Source of the DNA: Rallus limicola
Taxonomy: Eukaryota > Chordata > Aves > Gruiformes > Rallidae
DNA length: 64,000 bases
Assembly: GCA_022605955.1 (NCBI GenBank)
Contig: JAKCOZ010000007.1
Coordinates: 28,799,491 to 28,863,490 of the forward strand
Direction: 5' to 3'
Numbering within the stretch: the first letter of the stretch is position 1; the number at the start of each line of letters is the position of its first letter. The translations under genes and the position numbers were made by a program. Below are positions 1 to 13,869 of the stretch, one piece after another. Below the pieces are notes generated by a model that saw only the letters and a list, made by a program, of their open reading frames with translations, searched no databases and was not told the origin of the DNA.

Positions 1-639
1 TCAACTTGACTTGTCACCCATCATGCTATCCCAGATTAATGTTTTTTTCAAACCCCTCTATTCAAGACCGGGCCTGTGATGGTGTGTTTGTAGGTAAAAG
101 GGCAGCAGAGGACTGACAGGTGTCCCCATGCAGATGATGCAGTTTTAGCTTCTGGTGATAACCAGCAGAAGCAATCTGCTGTGCCTTGGGTGCAGTTGTA
201 GGCTTGGCAATAGGAAGAGAGCTGTCATTGAAGCCCGTGAGCCCAGAGTAACAAACTTCAGTTGTTAAAGTTACTACATACTTAATCTACTGATATATTT
301 AGCAAGATTAGATTATCTTTTTTAACAGGCTGCACCATGTACCGGAGTTCATGCATCATTCTTGCTGAATTAATATACATGTCTCCAGTGTAACTTACAG
401 ATCAACAAAAGCCTGGAGGCAGGGATTATTTTGCTTTCAAGAATAAGAAACAATAATATTAAAAGGTGTTGCAGACAAAAAGCTAACATGACTTTATGGA
501 AATTGAGTGTTTTAAAATGTAAACCAGTATTTAAGATTTTCTCATAGATTAGCTTACAAACTCCAAGAGAAAACCATGATGGCTTCACCCCCATGTGAGA
601 TGCCTAGCTCTTAGAGGTAGAAAATATAAAATGAAACAA
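1..639. other. Intergenic, nothing recognised
   Basis: AT-rich single-copy-looking DNA; no conserved frame, repeat or RNA gene seen. Confidence 0.6.
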
Positions 640-1112
640 CAGCATTGAGGTGCTGGAGTGGGTCCAGGGAAGGACAATGAAGCTGTTTAAGTGTTTGAAG
701 TACTGGTCTTATGAGGAGCAGTAGAAGGAATGGGGGTTATTTAGCCTGGAGAAGAGGACACTCAAGGGTGACCTTATCACTCTCTACAACTACCTGAAAG
801 GAAGTTTTAGTGAGGTGGAGGTTGATCTATTCTCCCAAATAACTAGCAATAGGACAAGAGGAAATGGTCTCAAGTTGTGACAGGGGAGATTTAGATTGGG
901 TATTAGGAAATATTTATTCACTGAAAGAGTGGTCAGGCATTGGAACAGGCTGCCCAAAGTGGTGGTGGAGTCACCATCCCTTGTCGGTATTTAAAAAATG
1001 TGTATCTGTGGCGCCCCAGGACGTGGTTTAGTTGACATGGTGGTGTTGGACTGACAGTTGAACTTGATCACCTTAGAAGTCTTTTCCAGGGTTAAAGATT
1101 CTATGATAAATC
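640..1112 (+). repeat. CR1 LINE fragment (3' end)
   Basis: Degenerate CR1 3' end in forward orientation: gtgctggagtgggtccaggg, then tttagcctggagaagagga, and an end with gattctatgat. Length about 470 bp; an old copy with many substitutions and no open frame. Confidence 0.85.
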
Positions 1113-4100
1113 TAGATGTTTCTGCCCACAGTTCCCACATATCTAGCTTGGAAAATATCCTCCTGTCGCTACATCCAAGGGAGAGCAAACCATTTGTGTC
1201 TGTAGAAGAGTTGCTCCCATGGTTGCTGGTTACCAGATGCATGTAACAAAGATGACCTTCCTTGCAAAAGGAATCCGTCCAATGAAGAGTCTAAATTCCA
1301 CTTATGACACTTGCTGCTGAAGTCCAAAGGTACTTCTGAAAATGGGAGTCGGACACAAAGAACTGCACACTTCTTTTTGCCTTGTATGGCTATTAACGTG
1401 TAGCAATTAACTTGTCCATGATCTCGTTGCTGCAGACTATCCTCAGTGAGCATTGCTGGGTCTCAGTTTGCTCTCATCGCTGCATTCCTCAGCTGTACCA
1501 GATGTCAGTCCCTTCCTTCAGAAGGGCTGAAAGCTCATTCCAAGAGAGAAAACGTCCACAGCACTTTTTAACCTCCCTAGGTCTGCCTTGGGGTTTTCCT
1601 TTCTCCTGTCATGAAAGGACAGAGCATTGAGGAGCTTAATTAACCCAGGACCAGGTTATTAAAGTTATCTGCTCGCCATTAGGTATCACTGCACAGCACT
1701 GAATTATTTATTCCAGCTTTTTAGGCAGGTGTGTGGCAAATTTCCATACAGCTTTAATGGGAATCAGATTGCCAGCTCCAATCCCAAATTCTTCATCCGC
1801 ACCGCAGCATGACTGTGAAGTGTTGCTGAGCAAGGGTGGGATGAGCAGCTATGTAGGAACAGACCGCATGGATACAGCTGGAAGAAGTATGTGAGTCTCA
1901 CTTAATAAAACTTGATAGAAAATATTTGTAGCTATGCAAATATATCGACAAAGCTGGAAACATGATTCGCTTCATGTAACCAAACGGTTCTCTCCCTGGG
2001 ATGGGCACGTCACATGTTTCAAAGTGTGATTATCAGTGGGGACTCATTTTTCAGACCATGCAGGAGAAGACACTCAAAGCACCTGCTGGTAGACACAGCT
2101 GAGAGCGCACAGCTCAGTGAGGACACTCCTGCACAGACTTGCTCTGTTCCAATTAGGTGGAAGTTCAGAGTAGCGCATGCCCAGGGTGAAGAGAGTGATC
2201 TCATCTACACATAAAGGGGATAAAGAAGATATAGGTCAACAAGGACAAACCGCGTGGGACCACCAGCCCTAACGTGATCTCGTTGGCAGTGCCAGAGGCA
2301 ATGTTCATTTGACTGATGGCCTGTGTGCACCTGAGCAGGTAACCCTGTCCCTCTTCTGTAGTTAGCAGAGCTCAGGGCACAAACATATCATCCAAAAGTA
2401 GCTGCTGACACCTGGCCCACTGACCGTCACACAGTTCACCCAGAAGCAGCTTGATAACCAGGTCTGAGACAAGAAGTAGAAGCCAGCCAAGATGAAACCC
2501 ATCGTGTATGACTGATAACACAAGAGCCTTTTGCAGGTGATAGCCTCTAGATGAAAGACAGCTTGTGTGGCCTCATTAAAGGGCTTGCCCAGGCCAGCAA
2601 CCAGCAGCCCCGGTGGCACGGCAACCAGCGGTACCAGTACTGCTGGATCTGGTCGAGGAGTAGGAGGTGGAGTGCTCCCTGTGTGGTGGCTCCTAGCAAC
2701 ACTTCCTCTGCCAAGATTGTTGCTAAACATTTACCCTAACCCAGCCCACAGTTAGAAGAGTTCTGTGAGGAACTATGGGATACACTTTCTGTGATGCACA
2801 GCACACACCTAAAAGCCCAGAAAAAATAATAATCTCGTTTCACAGGGAAACAACAGAATGCCTTTATTTAGGATCTGCCAATGTCAAACATGCATCAAAG
2901 GCAGATGTTAAAATAAAACAGTCTGATTTGTACTGGCACTACTACTTTGTGCTGATTTGGAAAAAAACTAAGCCCTCTTAAAATCAACAAAAAACTGCTC
3001 AGTTCCAGAACAACAAACCAGAACAGCGCAGAGGAACAAAAAGTGGGTACAAACTGACAGTGTCTGAATTTGTTTCTTTTAATAGATAAATGTCTGTGAT
3101 TATCACAAAAGGGGTAGAGCCGGCAGTTTCACTGAAGAGTCCTCGACTGAAGGGCCCTCACTCTCTCCCTAGGCTTGCACAAATTGAATGGCTGCAAGGA
3201 CAGCTTAGCTGCTTGTCTTGCCAGTGGGACTCCGAGGGATGGCTGAGAAGTGATGGTCTCAGTTACGGGTGGGGAGAGGGAGATTCTGTGCCTGGGCATT
3301 GGCTGAGTTTGTGATGCTGTAACTTGAACTTCTGCCAGCGGCAGGCGTACATTTATCACAGCAGAGCAGACAGAAACATTCAGTGCACCTGAAATCTCAG
3401 AGGTGTCTCAAACAACCAAGTCTTTAAATTAATTTAAAACACCTCTAAGGCGCCTTCTGTGAGTCCAGTTGCCCAGGGCACCAAGCACCCTTGGGTGAAT
3501 CAGGCATCTGTGGGCAACCTGCATCTTAATTGCTCAGTTAAACGGCAATGGAAAGAACAAGGCAAAGTTCCATTTTGGTTAGTACTTTGATGCACAAGAT
3601 GGAGTTCAGTTCCTGCTGCTGTGTCATCTGGATCCATCTCCAAATGAGATGCTTCAGACCATGATAACTACCCTCACGAATTAACTCAGTGAGTTGCATA
3701 TTGAAAATTGAGTGCAGAAGTAGAAGCTGTGCAATGACATTAAAACATATTCCAAAAGAGACTCACAGACATGAACAGAAACAGCAACCACTGGACACCA
3801 CAGGACAGTGCTGGGGAATGCAATGAACACAGGGCCTTGGTGAAGGGCTTGGGCTCTGGTTTTACAGGCCTAACTGGCAAGGTCACATCTTGATTCTCCA
3901 GAAAATGTGTCACTTGTGAACTAATTACTACCTGGGAGAAAGTTTCCTACCCCACTAATTTAATTTCCATTTAACATTGCCTCTGCTCAAGTCTCTACTT
4001 TCTCTTCCCAGCTCATCAGCACTGTCCAACTGCTTGCAGCTGACTGCGCATCACTGGCTCCAGTCTGTTCATATTCATGATTTTTCTGCCTACTGTCAGC

Positions 4101-4569
4101 TTCCTCCATGCAGCACTCTTCCCACTCACTGTGAAAATCCACCTTTGCATCTGCCTTTAATGTCTTCCTCACACACAGGCATTTCTTCAAGCCGGCTAAC
4201 CTCCTAGGGCAAGTAAATAGCTCTGTGCCCCTCGCATTCTTCCTCCTATGCCTCTCCCCCTACAAAAGGCTTTCTGAAATGACCCACCCTTTGCCTGTCC
4301 TCCACATGATCACCTTCCAACCTGTGCTTTTGAAACATCACCTGCATCTGAGCTCACCCCTGCATCCCTTCTCCGCTGCCCTCTGACATACTGAGCTGGC
4401 TGAAGTGTAGGCGCTTGCTCCCCCCAGTCCTCCCTCACGTCCCCCTGCTGAAAGCACAATGCTCCTGAAAAACCAAATCTAGAAATATGGGCCTAAAGCA
4501 GGTTTTTAAACCCTTCCATATCAGAAGAAACCAACATTCTCAAACGACTGTTAACCTTCTCATACCCTT
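1113..4569. other. Intergenic, nothing recognised
   Basis: Only short chance frames. The minus frame 2362-2730 (122 codons) has no family resemblance I can name and no supporting signals. Confidence 0.55.
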
Positions 4570-4955
4570 TGTATAACATACTCTGGCGGAGAGAGTTGGG
4601 CTTGTTCAGCGTGGAAAAGAAAAGGCTCCAAGGAGACCTTACAGCATCCTTCCAGTACCTGAAAGGTGGGGAAGAACTGTTCATGAGGGCATGTAGCAGT
4701 AGGGTGAGGGGTAATGGTTTTAAACTAGAAAAGGGGAGATTTAGGTTGGATATTAGGGAACAAATTCTTTACTATGAGGGTGGTAGATCACTGTAACAAG
4801 TTGCTCAGAGATGTAGTGGAGGTCCCATCCTTGGAGGTATTCATGATCAGGCTTGATGGGGCTCTGAGCAACCTGAGCTAATGAAGATGTTCCTTCTTAC
4901 TGCAGGGGGTTGGACTAGGTCCTTTCCAACCTAACACATTCTATGATTCTGTATT
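4570..4955 (+). repeat. CR1 LINE fragment (3' end)
   Basis: CR1 3' end, forward: gagagttgggcttgttcagc, gaccttacagcatccttccag, and the terminus ggtcctttccaacctaacac plus attctatgattct. The short frame 4569-4796 is the remnant of the CR1 ORF2 C-terminus, not a host gene. Confidence 0.88.
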
Positions 4956-6664
4956 CAGACTTCAAGTCTTACTCTTTTTTTAAGACAACCTTTTGTGGGT
5001 ACTCAGCAAGTCTTGGCTTAGAGATTGCTCAGCTCTTCAAAACCAGTATAGAGAAAATCCACCTTGATGAAAAAATTAGAAGTTTAAAACAAAGGCCATT
5101 AGAATAAAACTTTTTTTTTTGGTCTCACCTGCCTTCCATGATGGATTATAAAAGGCCCTGATATTCCTGTATATACTACCCATCAGAGACAAACAGGACT
5201 TGGAGCTGGAAATACCACAAGACAGCAGAAGACCAAGGTATCCATCTTCATGAGACAGATACAAGAGATACAGCAGTTGTCAGAGATTTCTTCTCCTGTG
5301 GGACAAGAGCAGACACCTCTCCTGCCCAGTGCCTGGCAGGCTGCTCACCCTCAGGACATTTCACCCCTTCACAGACCTTTTATAAGCTGAGCCTGCTTTG
5401 GACACGTGGGGAAACCCACCTTTTTACCCCATCAGTTGTCAGCACTCATTCTTTACCAAAGTGAGCTCTCTGCAGTTCTGTCAGCCCCATTCCTGCCCAG
5501 GCTCTCCCACATTCACCCTGCTCATCATTACAGGCCTTTTCCCCGCGTGCGCAGCAGCTCGCTCCTCGATGCACACACGACATCGCTGGCACGAGCCCCG
5601 CTCCCGCTGCACCCCACTTCCCTCCCCTGCACTCGCTGCCCGCAGGGAAGTGCTGACTACAGCTGGATTTCCAAAAGCCACAGTAAATTGTGCTGAGAAA
5701 CTGCATTACCCAGCAGCACCTTCCAGCACTCGTAATGACAAACAGCACAGAAATCGGTGAGGCCTAAGAGATTTAAAAATGAAAAAAAAGTCTCTGTATC
5801 ATGCTCCAAATAACTCTCAGGAGGTGGGTCCTGGGTTTTTTTGCTGTGCTGAGCAATAGAAATGGAGAAAAGTATGAGTGGTCATCACAGGGCATGGCAC
5901 AGAAAAGGCAATTGTTATGATCTTGAAACGAGAAGTCTCCATTCAAAGGGACAAAGAATAAATGAAGGCATCCTGGTGGCAAAAGGGCCATTATATGTGA
6001 AATAAACAACTTTAATGAGGTTGTAACCCTGGATTTATAGTCTCATCTCCACACACAGGACTTCAGGTGCATAACTCCATTAGCACTAATGGGACGTGCA
6101 CAATTAAAGCCCAGCACACCAAGATGAGACCGTTGTTATTAAAATCAGCTGTGAACAAGCTTCAGAGAGGTTCTCCCATTTAGCTCAACAGAGCGTCTCG
6201 AGAGTGGTGCTCATCTGTAGCTGATCCCACCACTTTGTAGGGTGGTCAAGTGTGAGCACTCACTCTGAAGTCTCTGTACAATGGATACCAGTGTCTGGAT
6301 AGTCTGTCTTTTGGGGGTTAGGTGTTACTCCTGTTCCTGCACATTTCCTGGGACATCCACTCTCCTCAGCTGGGAATGGGCTTCTGCTCTCCAGGCACGG
6401 TCAGTAAAACTGAACTTTACTCACCACCACCTCTTGTTTTCAAGAGGTGGGGAGGAGGAGACACAAACTTCTCACCCCAGATGTATTGAAACCTCTCACA
6501 CCCTGTTCAACTCCCTGGCACACTGTGGGGAAGGAAGCCCAGGCTGAGCAGGGCAGCTCAGCTCACAGACATAGCCTGCTCTGTCTGCAGGGACCTCAGG
6601 CTGACGCTGCCCACACTGCACACGGCAGAGCCATGTGAAAATACTCCAGCTACCTGGGATATCA
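4956..6664. other. Intergenic, nothing recognised
   Basis: A somewhat GC-richer patch near 5520-5660 has several overlapping frames on both strands, as expected from composition. No gene supported. Confidence 0.55.
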
Positions 6665-7250
6665 GTCCAGCAAGGTGACTTATCAAGAATAGTATGACCA
6701 GTAGGTCTAGGGAGGTGATTGTGCCCCTGTACTTCGCATTGGTGAGGCCACACCTCGAATGCTGTGTCAAGTTCTGGGCTCCTCACTACAAGAAGGACAT
6801 TGAGGTCCTCGAGCATGTCCAGAGAAGGGCAACCAGGCTGGTGAAGGGGCTGGAGGGCAAATCATATGAGGAATGGCTGAGGGAGCTGGGGATGTTTAGC
6901 CTGGAGAAGACAAGGCTGAGGGGAGACCTCATCACTGCCTACAGCTACCTGAAAGGAGGTTGTAGAGAGGTGGGCGATGGTCTCTTTAGCTGAATAACAG
7001 GAGATAGGACAAGGGGAAATGGCACGAAGCGGCACCAGGGCAGGCTTAGATTAGATGTTACAAAAAAATTTTTCACTTAACGAGTTGTAAGGGCTGGAAC
7101 AGGCTGCCCAGGGCAGTGGTTGAGTCACCATCCCTGCATGTGTTTAAAAAAAGGGTAGATCAGGTACTTAGGGATATGGTTTAGCATAGGATGGGAACAG
7201 TTGGACTCGATGATCTTAAAGGTCTTTTCCAACCTTTTCATTCGGTGATC
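6665..7250 (+). repeat. CR1 LINE fragment with ORF2 C-terminal remnant
   Basis: Forward CR1. The frame 6694-6993 translates to [20 protein letters not shown] and later [20 protein letters not shown], the C-terminal end of the CR1 reverse transcriptase, followed by the non-coding 3' end. About 585 bp, truncated at its 5' side as is usual for LINEs. Confidence 0.9.
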
Positions 7251-10200
7251 TCAGGCAAAAACATTCATCCCGCTGAAGTACTTGCTCCCAAAGCCAGCCC
7301 TGGTCTGACCCATTCCCTGGCACATCAGGATATAGCTCTGAAAAAATAACCCAAAACTCTGTGAACTCAAACAATGCAAAACAGCATGGAAGATATCCTA
7401 GATTTTCATGGGGACAAAAACAGTGCCTGGCACTTATAAAATACAGCACAAGCTCGCACAGTATTTCAAATGCCTCACCTGCAGTTAGAACACAGGATGT
7501 ATCACTACACTCAAGTGGCAATATGCTGGCTGAGGCCCTGGGATGTGGCTTGTTTACCTGCTATTTAATAGTGGCACCAGGTGACGATCGCCAGTTGAAA
7601 AGGGCAGCAGGTTTTATTGTCAGGGTTTTTTTAGCAAGCAATGCAGACAATATTGTTGGAACAACTTTCTTGCCAGTGAGTGGTAAAAGCTATTTAAATC
7701 TGAATAATACCAACAGCATATCTGAGGGTGATGGGAAAAGGTGCAGAGGCTGCAAAGCAGAACCACAATGATGACACATTAAATACCAATATGACTTCAG
7801 GTATTATATTATGCTCTCACGAGAGCTGTAATTTTTCAGATATACGAAGCATTCAGAGAAAATGGAACTGAACCCTTCATCACACAATATTTTTTTTCTA
7901 CGATATCAAAAACGTAATTTTACCAGAAGCCATGGGGACTCCTGTGCTCTTAAAATACTTAAAGGCTTTTACAAGCTAACATTAAAAATGACTGAAATGC
8001 CATACACATTCTTGTTCGCACTTAAGTCTGGCCTGAAAGCCATTCACTTTAGGTTTTCATTGTAACATCTATATTCTTGTATTCTTAATATTCACAGATT
8101 TCAACAGGACCAGATTCTGACATCATTCCTGAAAAGTCCATGTTCACAGAGAACCCAGCAGCTTTAGTGGCAGCAGGCTTAAGCCCAGAAGTCTTAAATC
8201 TGACAGACATTAAAGATGGAGAAAATTTACTGGTTAATCTAATTTAGCTAGCACAAGAACATTCTCTACAAGGCGAAGGTTATTAATGGCACCACAAGTA
8301 GCCGCATTTATGCAGGGGCTACTTAACATTTTCCATTGTAATACTCTGCTTCGGGATAACTTTGAACAATTCAGGCTAAACATTCCTGATGTTAGCTGTC
8401 TGACTAATAGGATCTTTTTTGGGAATCTTTTGCTCAAGGGATTCAGCTATTTCCAAGACTGAGGTTACAGAAAAGAAAAGAAAAAAAAAAAAAGAAAGAA
8501 AGAAAGAAAAGGAGGAAAAAAATCTACAGTTTCACATGAAAAGCTCTGGTGCTGCCATACAGTAAAACACGAGTTTTGGTCATCACTCTGGTTAAGATTC
8601 GAAGAATGACCAAGGAGTAAAGCTAAAAAAGAGCATAGATTGTGGCTGGAAATAAATAACATGATGAGCTAATTACAGAGTTAAGAGACATAAGGAATTA
8701 AAAGCAGGTGCTGAGGAAAGGCGAGGCAGAACAGCCTCATCTGGCTGGTAGGGTCACAAGCCGAGGAGTGTTCATCACATCTACACATTTTGGCCTCAAT
8801 GCTACTTGCTGTTTGGCAAGTAGCAAAGAAACCCATTAACACATCTGCATGTCAGGTTCATGTAGCAGGTAATTGCACTGTGCTGCTCTTGTAGCTCTGA
8901 GAGAGGATAACTATGCCTCCTGTATAGCCTCAAAATACATCCAGCATGGCAATCTACACGGATTTGTACGATAAAATCTGCTTAACTGAACTTTGGAAAT
9001 TTGAGCCCTCAAGAGAAGGGAAAATCTTGAATGATCAGCGTGATCTTCACCCAGTTACTCAGCACACAAGCTTTCAGTGGTCTAATCATGTAATATTTTC
9101 TCCATAAGATATAATAATCAGGCAATTATACTTAAGATTCTCCAAATGATATCAAGGGCATGCTGAGCACAGGCTGGATCGAGCACATGAAGCACTTTAA
9201 ATGCATGTGACAGACATGGCATCTGTCTTAAGGAGCTTATGCTCTGAAAATATGAGACACAGAATCACTGCTTATTGCACAGGAGGAGCGATGTGCGTGG
9301 ACCCGGCAACCCGCTCAGGGCATTCAGCTGCATCTGCCAAATTCAGGTTTAGACACAGGCTCACGCCGACATCGATGGGCACTTACAAAGCTGCTCATGT
9401 GCTTCCTCTAAAGAAGGGCTGACATTTGCACAGGTAAATTCCTCACTGCTGTCTACCAGCACTACCTACACCCTAGTGACAGGAGCGGCAGGATCACAGC
9501 TCTTGCCTGGGTGGCAGGCGGAGATGATGACAAGGAGAGCTTGTGGCTAATGCGCATGAGACAGGGACAAGTGTCTCTCCAGGCATGGTGGTTTCCTCCT
9601 TTGGGACTGCTCAGCCCACTGCCCAAGGACCCCTTCACCTTCTTGAGCGAGGAAAGTTCTCCTTCGTCTTGGCTGTCCCAAGAGAGGGAGCAGCAGCTGC
9701 CTGCAAAGGGGATGAGAGATTTCAGATAGATGCTTCACTTTAGTAATTTAAGATAGTAAAAAACCCCATGAGTACAGAAAAGGAATCTCTTCTAATAATA
9801 CTGCGATCTGATGAAAACTCTTATGGCTTCAGAAATATTCACACCAACAAGTGCTGTGCTATAGATTTGACTTCTATGCCAGCACATGTAATTTGCAGAC
9901 TGATCACCTTACTTCCCTTCCACAGAGAGATAAAACAGGTATCCTTCCCAAGTAGAAAATTTTCCTCTGAGAGTGGAGATTCATTAAACATTCATTGAAG
10001 TTTTGTGAAAATCAATTAGCAAATGGGGGGAGTTTTTAATTTCTAAGTATCTCATTCAACTGCAACCTGCATTATCAACTGCAGGACGGATGCAAACCCT
10101 GATCTGCACAGCTTCCCCTTCACACATCCCCACTGTACTATGCTGGTATCAATTGCTGTGCCTAAGGAAAGGGTTACCTTGAGCTTTTCTAATGAAACAG

Positions 10201-12769
10201 CCTGTGCAGCATTACTGTCTCTTATCTCCTCTCCGATTACTTCTAAACTTGTCAGAGCTCAGCGGGATGATGGGTCGCTGGGCTGAGCAGGGCAGCAGGA
10301 TGAGCAGCCTGGGCAGGGAGCCAGCAGCCCGGGTAGAGGCTGGGCCAGCACACCCTCGGAATGGGGAGAGCAAGAAACTCCTGGAGGGAGGTGAAGAAAC
10401 AATGCCATGCGTAGCAGTCATTGTGAACAGCTATTTGTGGTTGAACTAAAAAGACCCAAAAGCCACAAGTAACTGAGTCAGTGGCTGCTTGTGCTCACAC
10501 ATATGTTAGAAATTGCTCTTCTATAAACCTGAAGATCCCCTCGCCCCGACTGAAAGCCTGATTGTAAGAGAAACCTAGATAGCCTTAGAACATGACTTCA
10601 GGAGTTGTGTTGAAAACGACTCTTAAATCAAACATGACCTTGTAGTCCATGTAAACAAGTTGTTAACATTGCTGGAGCCTGTAATGGATAATCCTTTTGG
10701 AGCTAGCATGTTCAAAGCTAGCAACGAGGGAACTGCCTAGCTACTGCATTACGTTACCCCTTACACCATTTAACAGCACCACACTTTTTGCTCAAGGTAA
10801 GCTAAAAAAAAATAAAAATAATAAATCAATATGAAGGTCACACATTTGGTCCAAAGCTGAACTGCTCAAGTGCTACAATCTGTTGCAAGACAGACCAGCC
10901 TTGATAAACACATTGTTTGCTTATTCTGAAACACACACCCTGGTCACTATTAGACTTGATTTTCAGGCATATTTCAAGCATATTCCAGCCTGTTACCACT
11001 GCTGCATTCCAGTTATATACTTTCCTGCTGCACATACAATCTACGAGCTAATAATTAAATTTACTAATGTTAAAGAAACCAATTAAAAGATTTGAGAACA
11101 ACAACCAAAAAATTAACCAATTATGTGACAGGCAAAAACTACTTTAAATCCTTCAGTAATTTGTTTTCAAATGCCAGGACGTGCAAGCAAGCAAACACTG
11201 CATGTGGGATGAAACCCCCAAATCCTTCAATCAGCCTTCTAACCTGCTGGATGCGACTCCCACTCTGTCAGTTTTACTGAGAAATAAAACAAAATTGCAC
11301 ACTGAATGATGAAAACAGGATGTTTCTTTCCAGATGAGTCTAAATATATGTTTCTCAAATCTGGGAGAAAAAAAAAAAAGAAGATGATCAAGAGCTTGAT
11401 GGGTCCTATGGTATCTAAGGAACACCGTGCCCTTAGCAATGGTGACAGATTAATAAATTGGTCATCTAAACCCAAATGGGAATCCTGGCTGCACACATTC
11501 TTTTTGTCTTATAAAACTTTCTGAAGTCTGTGGCTGTGTTTCTGCTGGATAAATACATTGCTACCCTTCCTTGTTTACTTTACTGATAGCCTAATGCCTT
11601 TTACTATCATTGTAAAACGGATCTGGTCATTTCTCCTCCCATATAAGTGCTTGCTTCCATCGAAATAAGTCATTAACTTCTCTCTCACTAAGGAGCCTTT
11701 TGCCAAAGCTGCTGTTTTCAAAGACATCCTCCGCAGCCCTGTGTGATTTGCTCAGCACACGATGAGTCGTGCCAGCAGCGATCCGGGCAGTCAGCTAAAA
11801 GGTCAAAAAACATTAAACACAGGCCCAACTTTGTGTAAACCTCTTTCCAGTTGTAAAGTTGGGATGGAAAGCTTTTGGATGGATGAGTCCCAAGGAGCAG
11901 CACCCGTCTCTTCACAGCACCCATGAATTCTGTCCCCTGCAGCAGAACACCAGGGATGCAAGAAATTTCAGCTGAGGGCCATGCCCAACACCTGAGCAAC
12001 CAAAACTTCCACTACAAATTTCATCTTCAGCTCGCAATATTTAAAACATCTTTCCAGCTGCAAAGTTTTCCAGAGGAATCCATGAAAGAGTAAAGCATCC
12101 AATGACAGGCCCTGGATTTAGAGCAGCACACTCTTTTTGCTTAAAAATCAACAAGCAGTGAGAAAAACCTGAAGAAAATTAAGAGGAAGCATAAAATCCA
12201 GGGGAAGAAAATGCACAGGCATGGAAAACCATGATGGATGTATTTTTCACTCCAGGGGTGGAGAACTGGCTGAGCAGCGGTTCTAGAGAGAGCAATTCAA
12301 TGCCTCTTACTGTACACACTGCACGGACTTTGGCTGGTGGTATGATTTACATCACTAGCTCCTAACAACTTCTTAACAGAGTACCAGGAATCCTCTGACT
12401 ATCAAGTGAGAACCATTAAGCAGTGCTCACTTCTCAAAGATGTCTCAGATCATCACCAGTCATTTGTCATATCAGAGATTTATCAGAAGGCAAAAAAAAA
12501 TCCAGCAAGTCCAATCAACGAGGCAATGAATGAATGAGTGTCTGTGCTCTTTGTGTTTTCAAATTCCTGAGCACAAAGACCTCAGATGTTCTTTACCATT
12601 GCAAATCCCATCCAACATCTTTGCTAGCACCAAAAAGGACATCTGCAACCTCACTCAGACCTCCTCCACTCTGTGTTGTGGCTCACAGGTGCACAAACCC
12701 TACCCATTGCTGCCTGCCCGTACCTTGTGTGGTCCAGCTCTGTGCAGAACTCCAAACTTCCACAGGATG
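7251..12769. other. Intergenic, nothing recognised apart from one simple repeat
   Basis: Holds the A-rich simple repeat at 8470-8514. No conserved frame or RNA gene seen. Confidence 0.55.
8470..8514. repeat. A-rich/GAAA simple repeat
   Basis: Purine-only stretch with poly-A and AAAG units in intergenic DNA. Confidence 0.95.
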
Positions 12770-13180
12770 CAGAGAATCACAGAATATCCTGAGTTGGAAG
12801 GGACCCATGAGGATCATCGAGTCCAACTCCTGGCTCCACACAGGGCCAGCCAAGTCAGAGCATGGGACTGAGTGCATCCTCCAGACAATTCTTGAACTCA
12901 GCCAAGCTCAGTGCTGTGACCCCTTCCCTGGGGAGCCTGTTCCAGTGCCCGACCACCCTCTCAGTAAAGAACCTCTTCCAAATATCCAACCTAAAACTCC
13001 CCTGTTGCAGCTTCATACTGTTCCATTGGGTTCTATCGCTGGCCACCAGAGGAGATCAGCATCTGCCCCTTTGCTCCCCCTCATCAGGAAGCCATACACC
13101 ACAATGAGGTTTTCCCCTCAATCTCCTTTTCTCCAGACTGAACAAACCAAGGGACTTCAGCCTCACCTCATATGAGTGTG
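12770..13180 (-). repeat. CR1 LINE fragment (3' end), minus strand
   Basis: Minus-strand CR1. Plus strand starts agaatcacagaat and contains gttggaagggacccatgagg and ctccttttctccagactgaac. The 213-codon plus-strand frame over this region is antisense to the LINE. About 410 bp. Confidence 0.88.
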
Positions 13181-13869
13181 AAGCTGAGAAGGAAAAGGAT
13201 GGGATAACCTGTGTAGAAGGGGGAAGGCACCCCAGGTTTCATCTGTGTGGGCAGGCAGCAGCACGATGCTTACAGTTTAGGTAGGGTTTAGTCCAACTGT
13301 GAGAACACAGAGAAGAGAATGGAAATAGCACATCATATTGATGCTGAGATAAGAGCACAAGTATGTTTGGATTACAGAAAAACTCTTCCAACTCAGTTTC
13401 ATTTTCCTTAAATACCAATGCTCAGGATTAGCCTCTAACAACTGTGGCCATTAACCATATCTGAGGAATTACACGTTGGTTTTTTTTTTCCTTAAGCAAG
13501 TAGAATAGTCCAAAATTGAACAACCTTCCCTATTGCCTGTCCTGAAGGTAACCTCAGGGCTGTCACTACAGCCAGGCACATTGCAGACTCTGAGAAAGAC
13601 TGAGATGAACCTACTCTGCTTTGTGTTGTGACCACATAGGCACACACCCCCCATTCGCTACGAGGACTCCTCCCATGTAAAGCCATTATATAAACTTGCT
13701 ATTTATGCAACCCTGGGTTGTGTCCACCCCCCTTACAAAAGCCTCTGTTTTGCCTGCAAGTGAAAAGGGAGGTGGGACAGAGGTCTACACCTCCCATAAG
13801 CAGGCAGAGATGGTACTACAACCAAGCTACAATTTCTGGGCTGCAAGTGCACATTTCTGTCTCAGGTAG
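13181..13869. other. Intergenic between two CR1 fragments
   Basis: No recognised feature. The 290-codon plus frame starting at 13718 runs antisense through the neighbouring CR1 and is not a gene. Confidence 0.55.

Noticed and set aside
2362..2730. 122-codon minus-strand frame with hydrophobic segments
   Set aside because: No recognisable family, no start context or splice structure; possibly a decayed pseudogene but not supportable.
5398..5760. Overlapping frames on both strands in a GC-richer patch
   Set aside because: Frames on both strands of similar length reflect composition; no conserved motif and no CpG-island density that would suggest a promoter.
12534..13175. 213-codon plus-strand frame
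   Set aside because: Most of it is the reverse of a CR1 3' end; no protein family resemblance.
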